From NCBI GenBank assembly GCA_044224705.1, contig JBGAJY010000004.1, positions 1 through 64,000 of the forward strand: DNA of 64,000 nucleotides, read 5' to 3'. Below, one piece after another: positions 15,373 through 22,814 of the stretch. The position numbers were made by a program, and so were the translations under genes. Origin of the DNA: M3007 sp044224705. GTDB lineage: Bacteria > Bacteroidota > Bacteroidia > Chitinophagales > Saprospiraceae. The notes beneath the pieces were generated by a model. That model had not been told where the DNA came from, made no database searches, and was given only the letters and a program-made list of their open reading frames with translations. Positions within the stretch are counted from its first letter, which is position 1. Each line of letters opens with the position of its first letter.

Positions 15373-17589
15373 TCATTTCATCCTTCCGATCGCCGCGCGG
15401 TACTGCTGCGCGGCGGCGGCGTTGCCGTGGGCTTCGTAAATATCGGCGGCCAGCTGGTAGGCCTGTTTGAACGTCGGCGCGGCGCGGATCGACTTCTGCA
15501 GGTGGTTCAGCGCCGTCTGGCTTTCCCCCCTGTCGTTGGCAATGAGCGCGAGATAATACCAGGCGGCCGCGTTGGAGGGGTCCCGTTTGGTAGCCTGTGC
15601 GAATTGCGATTCCGCCTTTTCGATGTTGTCCTTTTTGATCCAGTACAGTCCGAGCAGGTTGTTGGCCTGCGTGTCGTCGGGGTTGATGTCGAGCGCTTTT
15701 TCAGCGGCGGTTTTGGCCATGTCGAGGCTGTCGATCGAAAGATAAGCCTGGCCCAGGCCGGCCCAGGCCAGTTCATTGTCGGGCACTTTGGCCACTTCTT
15801 TGTTGAACATGTCGATGGCGGTCGGCCAATCGCCCAGTTTGGTGGCCGCCATACCCAGGGCGCAGGCTTTTTCGCTGTCTTTCAGAATAGCCAGGATGGG
15901 CACACCGTTGGCTTCGATCATGTGTACGGTGTTGTCGGGCGGCCATTTGCCGCGCTGCAGCTGCGCTCCGTCGATGAAGCGGGTCGGGTAAAGGGCATAA
16001 TCCCAGGCATCATCGCAGCGGCGGTCCCATTTGAGGTATTTGAGTTTGACTTTGTCGCCGTATTTACCCAGGTATTGCTTGGCAGAGTAGTGCATATTGG
16101 TCGCGATGACCACCGTTTCGGTCATATCGGGCCGCAGGATGCCCTGTTGTTCGAGCCATTCGATGCCCTGCCGGGTGCTGATGCCCCAGTAATCGGTTTC
16201 GAATTCGCCGAAGGCGCCTTTCACGCCGCCGATCAGCGGGTTGAAATACACATAGGGGAATTGCCGGTTGGCCGCAATGAAGTAAGCCGAGTCGGCCAGA
16301 AGCAGCCCCAGTGCGCCGAAAGCGGCGTATTGCAGCGTTTTTTTTGTGGAAAAAATATTGACCAGTTCATTCCAGAACAAGCCCGCAGCCACCACAAGGG
16401 GCGGGTAGGCAAAGGTCAGGTGGCGCCAACCGTCGTGTATGACCGAGTTTTTATAAATGATATAAAACACCGGGAAAATGCCCGCAAAAAGCGCCATGCT
16501 CACCCAAAGCGGGTTGTATTTTTTCAGTATCCGCGGCAAAAAAATCAGCGAACCAAGGAGTCCGGCAATGGTCGCCAGCGGGATGGTGTACAGGATCCAT
16601 TTGACCGGATAGTGCCAGGGCGTGGTGTCCGACATCATGTTCGAGCCTTCGTAGAGGACGCGGATTTTCACTTCCAGATCGGCAAATTTGGACAGGGCCA
16701 CAAAAGGGTTGACCAGCGGATTTTGCAACGCGAAAGGCCAGAACAGAACAGCCAGCACATAACCGGCCACAGCGGCGCCGAGTGTGACCACCGCATAACG
16801 GCTCAGCATCCTGGTATTGGAAAAAGCCCGCACTCCGCCGTTTTTCAGTACGAAATGCAAGCCGGCAAACATAAACAGGTAGGCAAACGAGAGCAAGCCG
16901 CCCGCCCGCGTGGCCAGGGCGATGGCCAGTCCCGCCACCAGGCCCGCGAGGTTCCACCGGTTCGGAGAAGGCATCCGGTCGAACACCGCGGCCATGGAGA
17001 AAATGGCCAGCATGTAACCTGCCGCAAAGGGGATGTCCTTCGGATTCATCAGCGAGTCGCCGACAAAACGAGGGGAAAGGAACATGATCACAAGCGTGAT
17101 CAAAGCGGCGCGCCAACCGGCTATGCGTTGCGCAAAAAGTGCGGCGCAGAACATGGCGACCCAGCCGAAAAATGCGCTCCAGAGGTGTCGCACATCATGG
17201 AAGGCAGGCTGGTTGTCCTTGAAACCCAGGGCTTTATTGGTAAAACCGGTGACGATCTCGAAAAAGCCGCCGTAAAGGTGCATGTTGCCGTCGGGGATGT
17301 GCAACGCCGCGGTGTCTTTGCCGAAAGTACCGTAGTAATTGACCAGTTTGTTGGAATAATCCACCTGGTATTTGTCGTCGGCGTTCACGCCGGAGCCGAG
17401 CGCCAGCCAAAGCATGACCAGCAGGACAAAACCTGCCAGGCCGTAAAATATTCTGCGCAGCGAGACATCCGCCTGATCGGCGGGCGGTCGGTCGAGCCAG
17501 TCTTTGGCAGGCAACGATGTTTTGGAAGATGCAGGAGTTTTTGCCGCCTGGGCTTGCGGACGGGGGGCGGGTTTGCCGGACTTTGCCAT
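15373..17589 (-). CDS. Multi-pass GT39-like membrane protein with C-terminal TPR repeats
   Basis: 738 aa. About 10-12 hydrophobic segments between about 45 and 480 have the layout of dolichyl-phosphate-mannose-type (GT39/ArnT-like) transferases. At least four TPR units follow (about 570-735, for example WAGLGQAYLSIDSLDMAKTA and NNLLGLYWIKKDNIEKAESQ). The N-terminus has a Pro/Ala-rich basic leader. The start at 17589 (MAKSGKPAPRP) is preferred because a longer frame to 17688 runs through a tandem-repeat element. Likely role: transfer of a sugar from a lipid carrier to a protein or lipid at the periplasmic face, with TPRs as a partner-binding domain. Activity is inferred. Confidence 0.75.
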   Translation of the reverse strand: MAKSGKPAPRPQAQAAKTPASSKTSLPAKDWLDRPPADQADVSLRRIFYGLAGFVLLVMLWLALGSGVNADDKYQVDYSNKLVNYYGTFGKDTAALHIPDGNMHLYGGFFEIVTGFTNKALGFKDNQPAFHDVRHLWSAFFGWVAMFCAALFAQRIAGWRAALITLVIMFLSPRFVGDSLMNPKDIPFAAGYMLAIFSMAAVFDRMPSPNRWNLAGLVAGLAIALATRAGGLLSFAYLFMFAGLHFVLKNGGVRAFSNTRMLSRYAVVTLGAAVAGYVLAVLFWPFALQNPLVNPFVALSKFADLEVKIRVLYEGSNMMSDTTPWHYPVKWILYTIPLATIAGLLGSLIFLPRILKKYNPLWVSMALFAGIFPVFYIIYKNSVIHDGWRHLTFAYPPLVVAAGLFWNELVNIFSTKKTLQYAAFGALGLLLADSAYFIAANRQFPYVYFNPLIGGVKGAFGEFETDYWGISTRQGIEWLEQQGILRPDMTETVVIATNMHYSAKQYLGKYGDKVKLKYLKWDRRCDDAWDYALYPTRFIDGAQLQRGKWPPDNTVHMIEANGVPILAILKDSEKACALGMAATKLGDWPTAIDMFNKEVAKVPDNELAWAGLGQAYLSIDSLDMAKTAAEKALDINPDDTQANNLLGLYWIKKDNIEKAESQFAQATKRDPSNAAAWYYLALIANDRGESQTALNHLQKSIRAAPTFKQAYQLAADIYEAHGNAAAAQQYRAAIGRMK

Positions 17590-17698
17590 TGTTCGATTGA
17601 TCGATTGTTCGATTGGCCGATTAATTCGATTTATTTTGATCGCGCAGAATCGAAAAAACGAATCGAGCGGATCAATCAAATCAACCAACCTGGGGCTG
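17590..17698. repeat. Degenerate inverted tandem-repeat element, word CGATTGAT
   Basis: Repeated CGATTGAT/CGATTGTT words (about 17590-17633) face degenerate ATCGAA/ATCAATC words (about 17648-17698). On the minus strand it ends within 3 nt of the ATG at 17589, and starts about 27 nt after the stop of the 76-aa gene. It uses nearly the same word as the element at 17973-18054 but is more decayed. Confidence 0.7.
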
Positions 17699-17725
17699 CA
17701 AGGTAAGAAGTTTTGCAGCCTCCCG

Positions 17726-17956
17726 TCAATGCCCCGCTTGCCGGGTAAAATACCAGACCATCAGCGCCGCAAAGAGCAGCAGGAGCAGCATGAGTACTAC
17801 CGTGCCCAGTTGCAAAAAACGAATGCCCCGGCGGCGGCCCCGCTCGCGCCGGTGTGATTTTTCGAGTCGCCTTTCCAACTTTTGCCAGACCTGCTCGGAG
17901 GGCCGCTCGTGGAGCTTGGACTCGTTTTCTTTGAAAAAATCAAAAAGATCAGGCAT
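17726..17956 (-). CDS. Small single-pass membrane protein next to a sigma factor
   Basis: 76 aa: a charged cytoplasmic part (about 1-47, with VWQKLERRLEKSHRR), one membrane helix (about 48-69, rich in Leu and Val) and a short tail. Starting at 17956 (MPDLFDFFKENES) avoids a repeat array that is open upstream. It lies directly downstream of an ECF sigma factor gene in the same direction. That position, with a cytoplasmic N-terminus and a single helix, is the usual place and topology of an anti-sigma factor, but it has no recognisable zinc anti-sigma motif. The role is inferred. Confidence 0.65.
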   Translation of the reverse strand: MPDLFDFFKENESKLHERPSEQVWQKLERRLEKSHRRERGRRRGIRFLQLGTVVLMLLLLLFAALMVWYFTRQAGH

Positions 17957-17972
17957 AAGATTAAGTCGATTG

Positions 17973-18054
17973 TTCGATTGTTTCGATTGACCGATTGTTT
18001 CGATTGTATGCGATCGTGTAAAATCGAAACAATCGGTCAATCGAAACAATCGAA
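17973..18054. repeat. Perfect inverted tandem-repeat element, word CGATTGTTT
   Basis: The arms 17973-18005 and 18022-18054 are perfect inverted copies over 33 nt with a 16-nt loop. Within each arm, words such as TTCGATTG and TTTCGATTGACCGATTG repeat. On the minus strand it begins at the base after the sigma-factor stop codon (18057-18055), and the next ATG is at 17956. Perfect conservation of both arms implies recent formation or ongoing correction. Confidence 0.95.
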
Positions 18055-18588
18055 TCAATGAGAGTATCCTTTCGCTTTCAACAATTGCCGCAGTTTTTCC
18101 TTGGCCAGAATCAGTTGCGACTTGCTCGTATTGATGCTGATGCCGAGCAAATCCGCGATTTCCTGGTGTTTGTAGCCTTCCAGCACGTAGAGGTTAAAAA
18201 TCGTCCGGTAGCCGGTTGGCAGGGTATCGAGGAGTTCAAGTATTTCGCGGGCCGACAGTTCGGCTTCGATGGAAAAACTGTCGGAGGCCTCCGCGATGTT
18301 CAATTCGTCGCCGGGAAACAGCAAATTATTGCCTTTTCTCAGTTTCATCAAGGCTTCGTTCACCACAATCCGGCGAATCCAGCCCTCAAAACTTCCGGCG
18401 CCTGAGTAAGATTCAATCTGGCTGAACACCTTGAACAAACCAGTGACAAGAGCTTCCTCCGCATCCTCGCGCGAACGCAGGTAGCGCCGGCACACGCTGA
18501 ACATCAGTGGTGCGTACCGCTCGTAGAGCCATTTCTGGGCCCCGCGGTCCTGGGCTCTGAGCCGTTCGAGGAGTTCGGGTTCGGTCAA
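18055..18588 (-). CDS. ECF-type RNA polymerase sigma factor
   Basis: 177 aa sigma-70 family member of the ECF class, which directs RNA polymerase to a special promoter set. The region 2 helix is WLYERYAPLMFSVCRRYLRS with DAEEALVTGLFKVF. Region 4 is TLPTGYRTIFNLYVLEGYKH followed by QEIADLLGISINTSKSQLIL. There is no extra sensory domain. The downstream 76-aa membrane protein is a candidate regulator, with a 33-bp perfect hairpin between the two. Confidence 0.92.
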   Translation of the reverse strand: MTEPELLERLRAQDRGAQKWLYERYAPLMFSVCRRYLRSREDAEEALVTGLFKVFSQIESYSGAGSFEGWIRRIVVNEALMKLRKGNNLLFPGDELNIAEASDSFSIEAELSAREILELLDTLPTGYRTIFNLYVLEGYKHQEIADLLGISINTSKSQLILAKEKLRQLLKAKGYSH

Positions 18589-18706
18589 GGTGGAAGTTTG
18601 GAAATTGGAAATTTTTACGCGGTCCGTGGGGTTCTGAAGGGTAAGATGAGGTTTTGCCCCGAATTTGGCGGGTAAGGCTGAGAAATATTTCCATTTTCAA
18701 AACCCG

Positions 18707-18714
18707 TACTTTTG
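18707..18714 (+). promoter_or_regulatory. -7 element (TACTTTTG) for lysA
   Basis: An exact TAnnTTTG match 57 nt before the lysA GTG. The -33 element is poor. Confidence 0.5.
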
Positions 18715-18771
18715 CGCCTCCATAACCGGTCAACATAAAATTTCCAATTTCTAATATCCAATCTCCACCCT

Positions 18772-20028
18772 GTGCAACTCATCGACGGAAAATATCAATT
18801 CGAAGGCGGCATCGATCCGCTGGAACTGTGCAAAACCTACGGCACCCCGCTTTACGTGTACGACGCGGCCATCATGCAGCGCCAGTACGAACGGCTCACC
18901 CAGGCGTTCAACTATCCCAAACTGCATATTCACTACGCCTGCAAGGCATTGACCAATCTGGCCGTCATGCGCCTGTTCCGCCAATGGGGCGCCGGTCTCG
19001 ATTGCGTGTCTATTCAAGAGGTGCAATTGGGTTTGCTGGCGGGTTTTGAGCCGACCGACATCCTTTACACCCCCAATTTTGCGGGCGCCGACGAATACGA
19101 AGAAGCCGTTCGCCTGGGCATCAAGATCAATATCGATGCCATCCCCATGCTCGAAAACTGGGGTTTGCACCACCGCGACGTGCCGGTCTGCATCCGCATC
19201 AATCCGCACCTCATGGCCGGCGGCAACGAAAAAATCAGCGTAGGGCACATCGATTCCAAATTCGGCATCAGCATCCACCAATTGCCCCACGTGATGCGCA
19301 TCGTGGAAAGTCAGGGACTGAAAATCGAAGGCCTGCACATGCACACTGGCTCCGATATTCTCGACGTGGACGTGTTCCTGCGCGGCGCCGACATCCTGTT
19401 CGAAGCTGCCCGCAAATTCCCCGATCTCCAGTATATCGACCTCGGCAGCGGCTTCAAAGTGCCTTACAAAACCGACGACATCGAAACGGACGTGGAAGAA
19501 CTGGGCGAAAAACTGAGCCGGCGTTTCAGCGAATTTTGTGAGGAATACGGCCGTGAACTGACCCTGATGTTCGAGCCGGGCAAGTTCCTTGTAAGCGAAG
19601 CGGGTTACCTTTTTGCCCGTTGCACCCTGGTGAAACAGACGACTTCAACGGTGTTTGTAGGCCTGAATACGGGCCTCAATCACCTGATCCGCCCGATGTT
19701 CTACGGCTCATACCACAAAATCATCAACGTGACCGAGCCGCAGTTCAAACCACGGATTTATACCGTTGTGGGAAATATCTGCGAAACCGACACTTTTGGG
19801 GTCGACCGGCGCATCCCCGAAGTCGTGGAGGGCGACATCCTTTGTTTTTACAACGCCGGCGCCTATGGCTGGATGATGGCTTCGAACTACAATTCCAGGC
19901 CGCGACCCGCCGAGGTGCTGCTGCTCGACGGCAAAGCCCACCTGATCCGCAAACGAGAAACACTGGAAGATTTGACCCGCAATCAGCTGCCACTGGAAGT
20001 ACCCGTCGAGGCGCCCGTTAAAGTCTGA
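18772..20028 (+). CDS. lysA: Diaminopimelate decarboxylase
   Basis: Decarboxylates meso-diaminopimelate to L-lysine with PLP. 418 aa from a GTG start (18772); no ATG lies near. The PLP Lys is in HYACKALTN (K58). Other fold-III features are the phosphate-binding IDLGSGFKVPY, LMFEPGKFLV, and the active-site CETDTFGVDR with NAGAYGWMMASNYNSRP. Its 3' end overlaps the convergent hydrolase gene by 11 nt, so no terminator lies between them. Confidence 0.95.
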   Translation: MQLIDGKYQFEGGIDPLELCKTYGTPLYVYDAAIMQRQYERLTQAFNYPKLHIHYACKALTNLAVMRLFRQWGAGLDCVSIQEVQLGLLAGFEPTDILYTPNFAGADEYEEAVRLGIKINIDAIPMLENWGLHHRDVPVCIRINPHLMAGGNEKISVGHIDSKFGISIHQLPHVMRIVESQGLKIEGLHMHTGSDILDVDVFLRGADILFEAARKFPDLQYIDLGSGFKVPYKTDDIETDVEELGEKLSRRFSEFCEEYGRELTLMFEPGKFLVSEAGYLFARCTLVKQTTSTVFVGLNTGLNHLIRPMFYGSYHKIINVTEPQFKPRIYTVVGNICETDTFGVDRRIPEVVEGDILCFYNAGAYGWMMASNYNSRPRPAEVLLLDGKAHLIRKRETLEDLTRNQLPLEVPVEAPVKV

Positions 20029-20911
20029 CGCGCCGGACCACGGGATCGCCTCCCGCAATACGGTAGCCCAGGCGTTGCTGGTCTTTGAAATTGAACACCT
20101 GCCCGGCCGCCCTTACGGTTTTGATTTTTTGAAAATCAAGGTCTTGCATCAGCCAGCCGGCTTGCTGCGGCGGCCGCTGAGCCACAACACCCTCTTCGGG
20201 AAGGCCCGCATCCGGCGTGGTGTAAATGGCCGCAAAGCCATAGTTCAGATCTACCGCGGGCGACCACGGGGCTTCCCCTATGGTTTGAGCGACGGCCACG
20301 AAGCACTGGTTTTCCAAGGCCCGCGCCCGCGCGCCGACGTGCACCCGGGTGGCGCCACGAATGGTTTCGGTGCAACTGGGCGCCACGATCAGCTCCGCAC
20401 CCTGTGCGCACAGCAGCTTCGCCCCAACCGGAAATTCCAGGTCGTAGCATATCTGGATGCCGAAGGCGCCCCAATCGGTTTCGAAAACACTCAGCACCGG
20501 GGGAGCGGCTTGAACGCCCCATTCTTCGTCTTCAAAACGGGTCATGAACCACTTGTCCTGTTGGCCGGCGAGGCCATTTTTTGAAAAAACATAGGCGCGG
20601 TTGAACACCTGGCCGCCTTCGGTCACGGGCAAACTGGGCGCTACGATCACGGTTGGCCAGCGGCGCGAAAGTTCGGCAAAGGTGGCGAGGAAATCGGCCC
20701 GGAGCCGGTCCATAGCGCTGATCTGCAGGCGCAGGTCGTTTCGCTCCGCATCGGGCAACAGGCTGGCCAGTTCCATGGCGCCGTATTCCGGGAACACGAG
20801 CAACTGAGCGCCCTGGCGCGCCGCTTCTTCAACCCATCGGCTGATGTGCTCCTGCCATTCGGCAAAACTGGAAAAGAAGGTGATCGGGTATTGAGCGGCG
20901 GCAATTTTCAT
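20018..20911 (-). CDS. Carbon-nitrogen hydrolase (nitrilase superfamily)
   Basis: Probable cytoplasmic amidase acting on a small amide. 297 aa, with the catalytic triad Glu42 (FPEYGAME), Lys120 (QQDKWFMTRFE) and Cys155 (QICYDLEFP). The branch resembles amidohydrolases found beside GNAT acetyltransferases in other bacteria; here a GNAT gene lies 18 nt upstream in the same direction. The substrate is unknown. The last 11 nt overlap the lysA stop region on the other strand. Confidence 0.9.
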   Translation of the reverse strand: MKIAAAQYPITFFSSFAEWQEHISRWVEEAARQGAQLLVFPEYGAMELASLLPDAERNDLRLQISAMDRLRADFLATFAELSRRWPTVIVAPSLPVTEGGQVFNRAYVFSKNGLAGQQDKWFMTRFEDEEWGVQAAPPVLSVFETDWGAFGIQICYDLEFPVGAKLLCAQGAELIVAPSCTETIRGATRVHVGARARALENQCFVAVAQTIGEAPWSPAVDLNYGFAAIYTTPDAGLPEEGVVAQRPPQQAGWLMQDLDFQKIKTVRAAGQVFNFKDQQRLGYRIAGGDPVVRRVRL

Positions 20912-20929
20912 GGTAGAAAGGTCCGTTTT

Positions 20930-21529
20930 TCAAGGCAAACGCCTCAGCCAATACACCATCGGCTTGGAGGTGGAGGCGGGTTCGCCGAGGTCCGGCCAGT
21001 CGAACAGGCTTTGCAAACGGGGCTCTTTCCGGTACCCGCGTTTTGTCCAGAAAGCGTCCAGTGGCTGATAATTCGGGGGCCGAAGCGGATGATCGTCCGG
21101 GCGGACAACGGCACAAAAACACGTGTATTCATACCCGCCAAAACTGGCGGCATGCGCCTCGCGTTCATCAAAAAAACGGTGCCCCAGGCCGATGCCCCGG
21201 TACGCCGGCAGCAGAAGGCTTTCGCCGAAATAAAAGATTTTGGAGAGATCGTAACCGGCGTTGACGAAGGGTTCACGGACCTCTTCGGTCTCGTCGCTGA
21301 GCGGGATACAGGTTGTCGCGCCCACCATTTGCCCTTCGTCGTATACCGCGAAAAGGAAAGAGCGGGGCGAGTTGGCGTAGGTTTGGAGGTAGGCTTTTTC
21401 GTAGTCGACCGTGCCTTCGTAGAGGTACGGGAAGTCGCGAAAAACGCTGATGCGCAACCGCGCGAGGTCCTCGAATACCTCGGCGAATTGAGCGCCGGTT
21501 TTTCGAAAAAAGCTCAGATCGGCATTCAT
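20930..21529 (-). CDS. GNAT N-acetyltransferase
   Basis: 199 aa. The acetyl-CoA loop lies in ESLLLPAYRGIGLGHRFFDE. The start at 21529 is chosen because its ATG overlaps the upstream gene's TGA (ATGA), the hallmark of translational coupling; a Met at 21550 is possible but overlaps more. It is followed 18 nt later by the C-N hydrolase. The pair recalls fused GNAT/nitrilase proteins of other bacteria, suggesting they act on the same metabolite (inference). Confidence 0.85.
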   Translation of the reverse strand: MNADLSFFRKTGAQFAEVFEDLARLRISVFRDFPYLYEGTVDYEKAYLQTYANSPRSFLFAVYDEGQMVGATTCIPLSDETEEVREPFVNAGYDLSKIFYFGESLLLPAYRGIGLGHRFFDEREAHAASFGGYEYTCFCAVVRPDDHPLRPPNYQPLDAFWTKRGYRKEPRLQSLFDWPDLGEPASTSKPMVYWLRRLP

Positions 21530-21927
21530 TTTTCGATCAATTTCATCCACAACGGGAGGTTGTAATAGGTCGTCACACGGTGGATTTTGCCTTCGTTCAC
21601 TTCGAGGAAAGCCCCGGCGGGCAGCACGTATTTCTGGCCGGTGGCGGGCGGCAGGTCGCTGTCCGTTTTTTTATACATGCCGTTTACAGTGAATTCGCAG
21701 GCCACGCGCCGGCCGGTTTCGTCGGCCATCACGACCAAGTCGGCAAGGGTTTCGTCGTAGCATTCGTCCATGTGCTGCAAAAATTCTCTGAAGTGTTCCA
21801 GGCCGAAATACGAATCGCCCTGGTTGGCATCGTGCCGCACATTGGGGTCGAGCAGGGCGAGCATGCCGGCCCAGTCTTTCCGGTTGAAGCAATTGTAATA
21901 CTTTTGGACAATTTCAATCGAAGTCAT
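21526..21927 (-). CDS. SnoaL/NTF2-like protein (ketosteroid isomerase fold)
   Basis: 133 aa with the classic opening of the fold (IEIVQKYYNCFNRKDWAGML, then LLDPNVRHDAN) and closing beta strands (GAFLEVNEGKIHRVTTYYNL). Members range from isomerases to ligand-binding proteins, so no reaction can be assigned. The start at 21927 is chosen over 22047 because the intervening residues do not fit the fold and cross the divergent gene's start. It is the first gene of a three-gene unit with the GNAT and hydrolase. Confidence 0.85.
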   Translation of the reverse strand: MTSIEIVQKYYNCFNRKDWAGMLALLDPNVRHDANQGDSYFGLEHFREFLQHMDECYDETLADLVVMADETGRRVACEFTVNGMYKKTDSDLPPATGQKYVLPAGAFLEVNEGKIHRVTTYYNLPLWMKLIEK

Positions 21928-22028
21928 CAAACAATGCGGGTTGAGTGGTTCAAAATGCGCGGCAAGAACCGCAGCTTTGAGCAAAAAAACAACCTGAAAC
22001 ACCCTTCCCACCCAACTGTTGAAGTAAA

Positions 22029-22652
22029 ATGTCGATCGTTTCTGCACTCCGGCTGTCCTTTTTCGCAGGGTCTTTTTTGCTGCTGTTCCTTGCTTGCCAA
22101 TCTGATCGGCCTAAAGGCCAGCCCTCCCCTCCCCTGCTCGTGGCCGTCGGGCCCGATGGCACGCTCGTTTTTAACGACAGCAGCACGCATGCCATCCCGC
22201 ACTACGGCGACACGGCTTACCTGGTGATCTATGCCGTGCGGCATTGTGAAAAGAAAAAGGACGGCACGGACAATCCGGACTTGTCGGCTGAAGGCCTGGC
22301 TCGTGCCGAACGCCTGGGCAAAATCCTCGACAATGCGCGCATCGACCGTATCTGTACCACCAACACCAAACGCACACTGCAAACCGGCGAAACGGTGAAA
22401 CGTTACGCCGCCGACCCACCCATTGAAACCTTCCCGGTGGCCGCGCAGAACGACTGGCTGGTCGAATTGCTGCAGGCCGGCGGCGGCAAGCGGTACGTCT
22501 ACGTGGGACATTCCAACACAGTTCCAAGCTTGCTCAACACCCTTTTGGGACACCAGGAGTACGATAATTTACCGGACGAGGAATTCGGTCGGTTTTATGT
22601 CGTGGTCACAAAAGGGATTGGCCAAACGGAAGTACTGGAGTTAAATTACTGA
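22029..22652 (+). CDS. Lipoprotein histidine phosphatase
   Basis: 207 aa. The N-terminus has a hydrophobic segment and a lipobox ending at Cys23 (FLACQ), so the mature protein should be membrane-anchored outside the cytoplasm. The phosphatase signature is VRHCEK (His72 the likely nucleophile), and a second catalytic His lies in VGHSNT. This is the short branch 1 histidine phosphatase type. The substrate is unknown. It is divergent from the SnoaL-GNAT-hydrolase unit. Confidence 0.85.
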   Translation: MSIVSALRLSFFAGSFLLLFLACQSDRPKGQPSPPLLVAVGPDGTLVFNDSSTHAIPHYGDTAYLVIYAVRHCEKKKDGTDNPDLSAEGLARAERLGKILDNARIDRICTTNTKRTLQTGETVKRYAADPPIETFPVAAQNDWLVELLQAGGGKRYVYVGHSNTVPSLLNTLLGHQEYDNLPDEEFGRFYVVVTKGIGQTEVLELNY

Positions 22653-22744
22653 ACGGGCGCACCAAATGACTATTTCACCAAACAGAAAACTGGCAAATTT
22701 TTCCATTAAAAAACCGGCATAACTCAGCAGGAACACTGCGAGGG

Positions 22745-22773
22745 TTTGAGATTTAAAAAATTTCCTAAGTTTG
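22745..22773 (+). promoter_or_regulatory. Bacteroidota-type promoter for the secreted metalloprotease
   Basis: TTTG (22745-22748), 17 nt, TAAGTTTG (22766-22773). It lies inside a longer open frame starting at 22746, which supports the downstream start at 22815. Confidence 0.6.
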
Positions 22774-22814
22774 TCCGGAATCTTTTTTTATTCATCAAAT
22801 CAAACTTTCGCTTT

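Noticed and set aside
15334..17706. 790-aa plus-strand open frame opposite the GT39/TPR gene
   Set aside because: Antisense shadow of a GC-rich gene; composition is His/Arg/Gly/Val-rich with no domain, while the minus strand gives a clear membrane/TPR protein.
17726..18058. Longer 110-aa form of the small membrane protein
   Set aside because: The first 34 residues would be encoded by the inverted-repeat element; the ATG at 17956 gives a compact protein.
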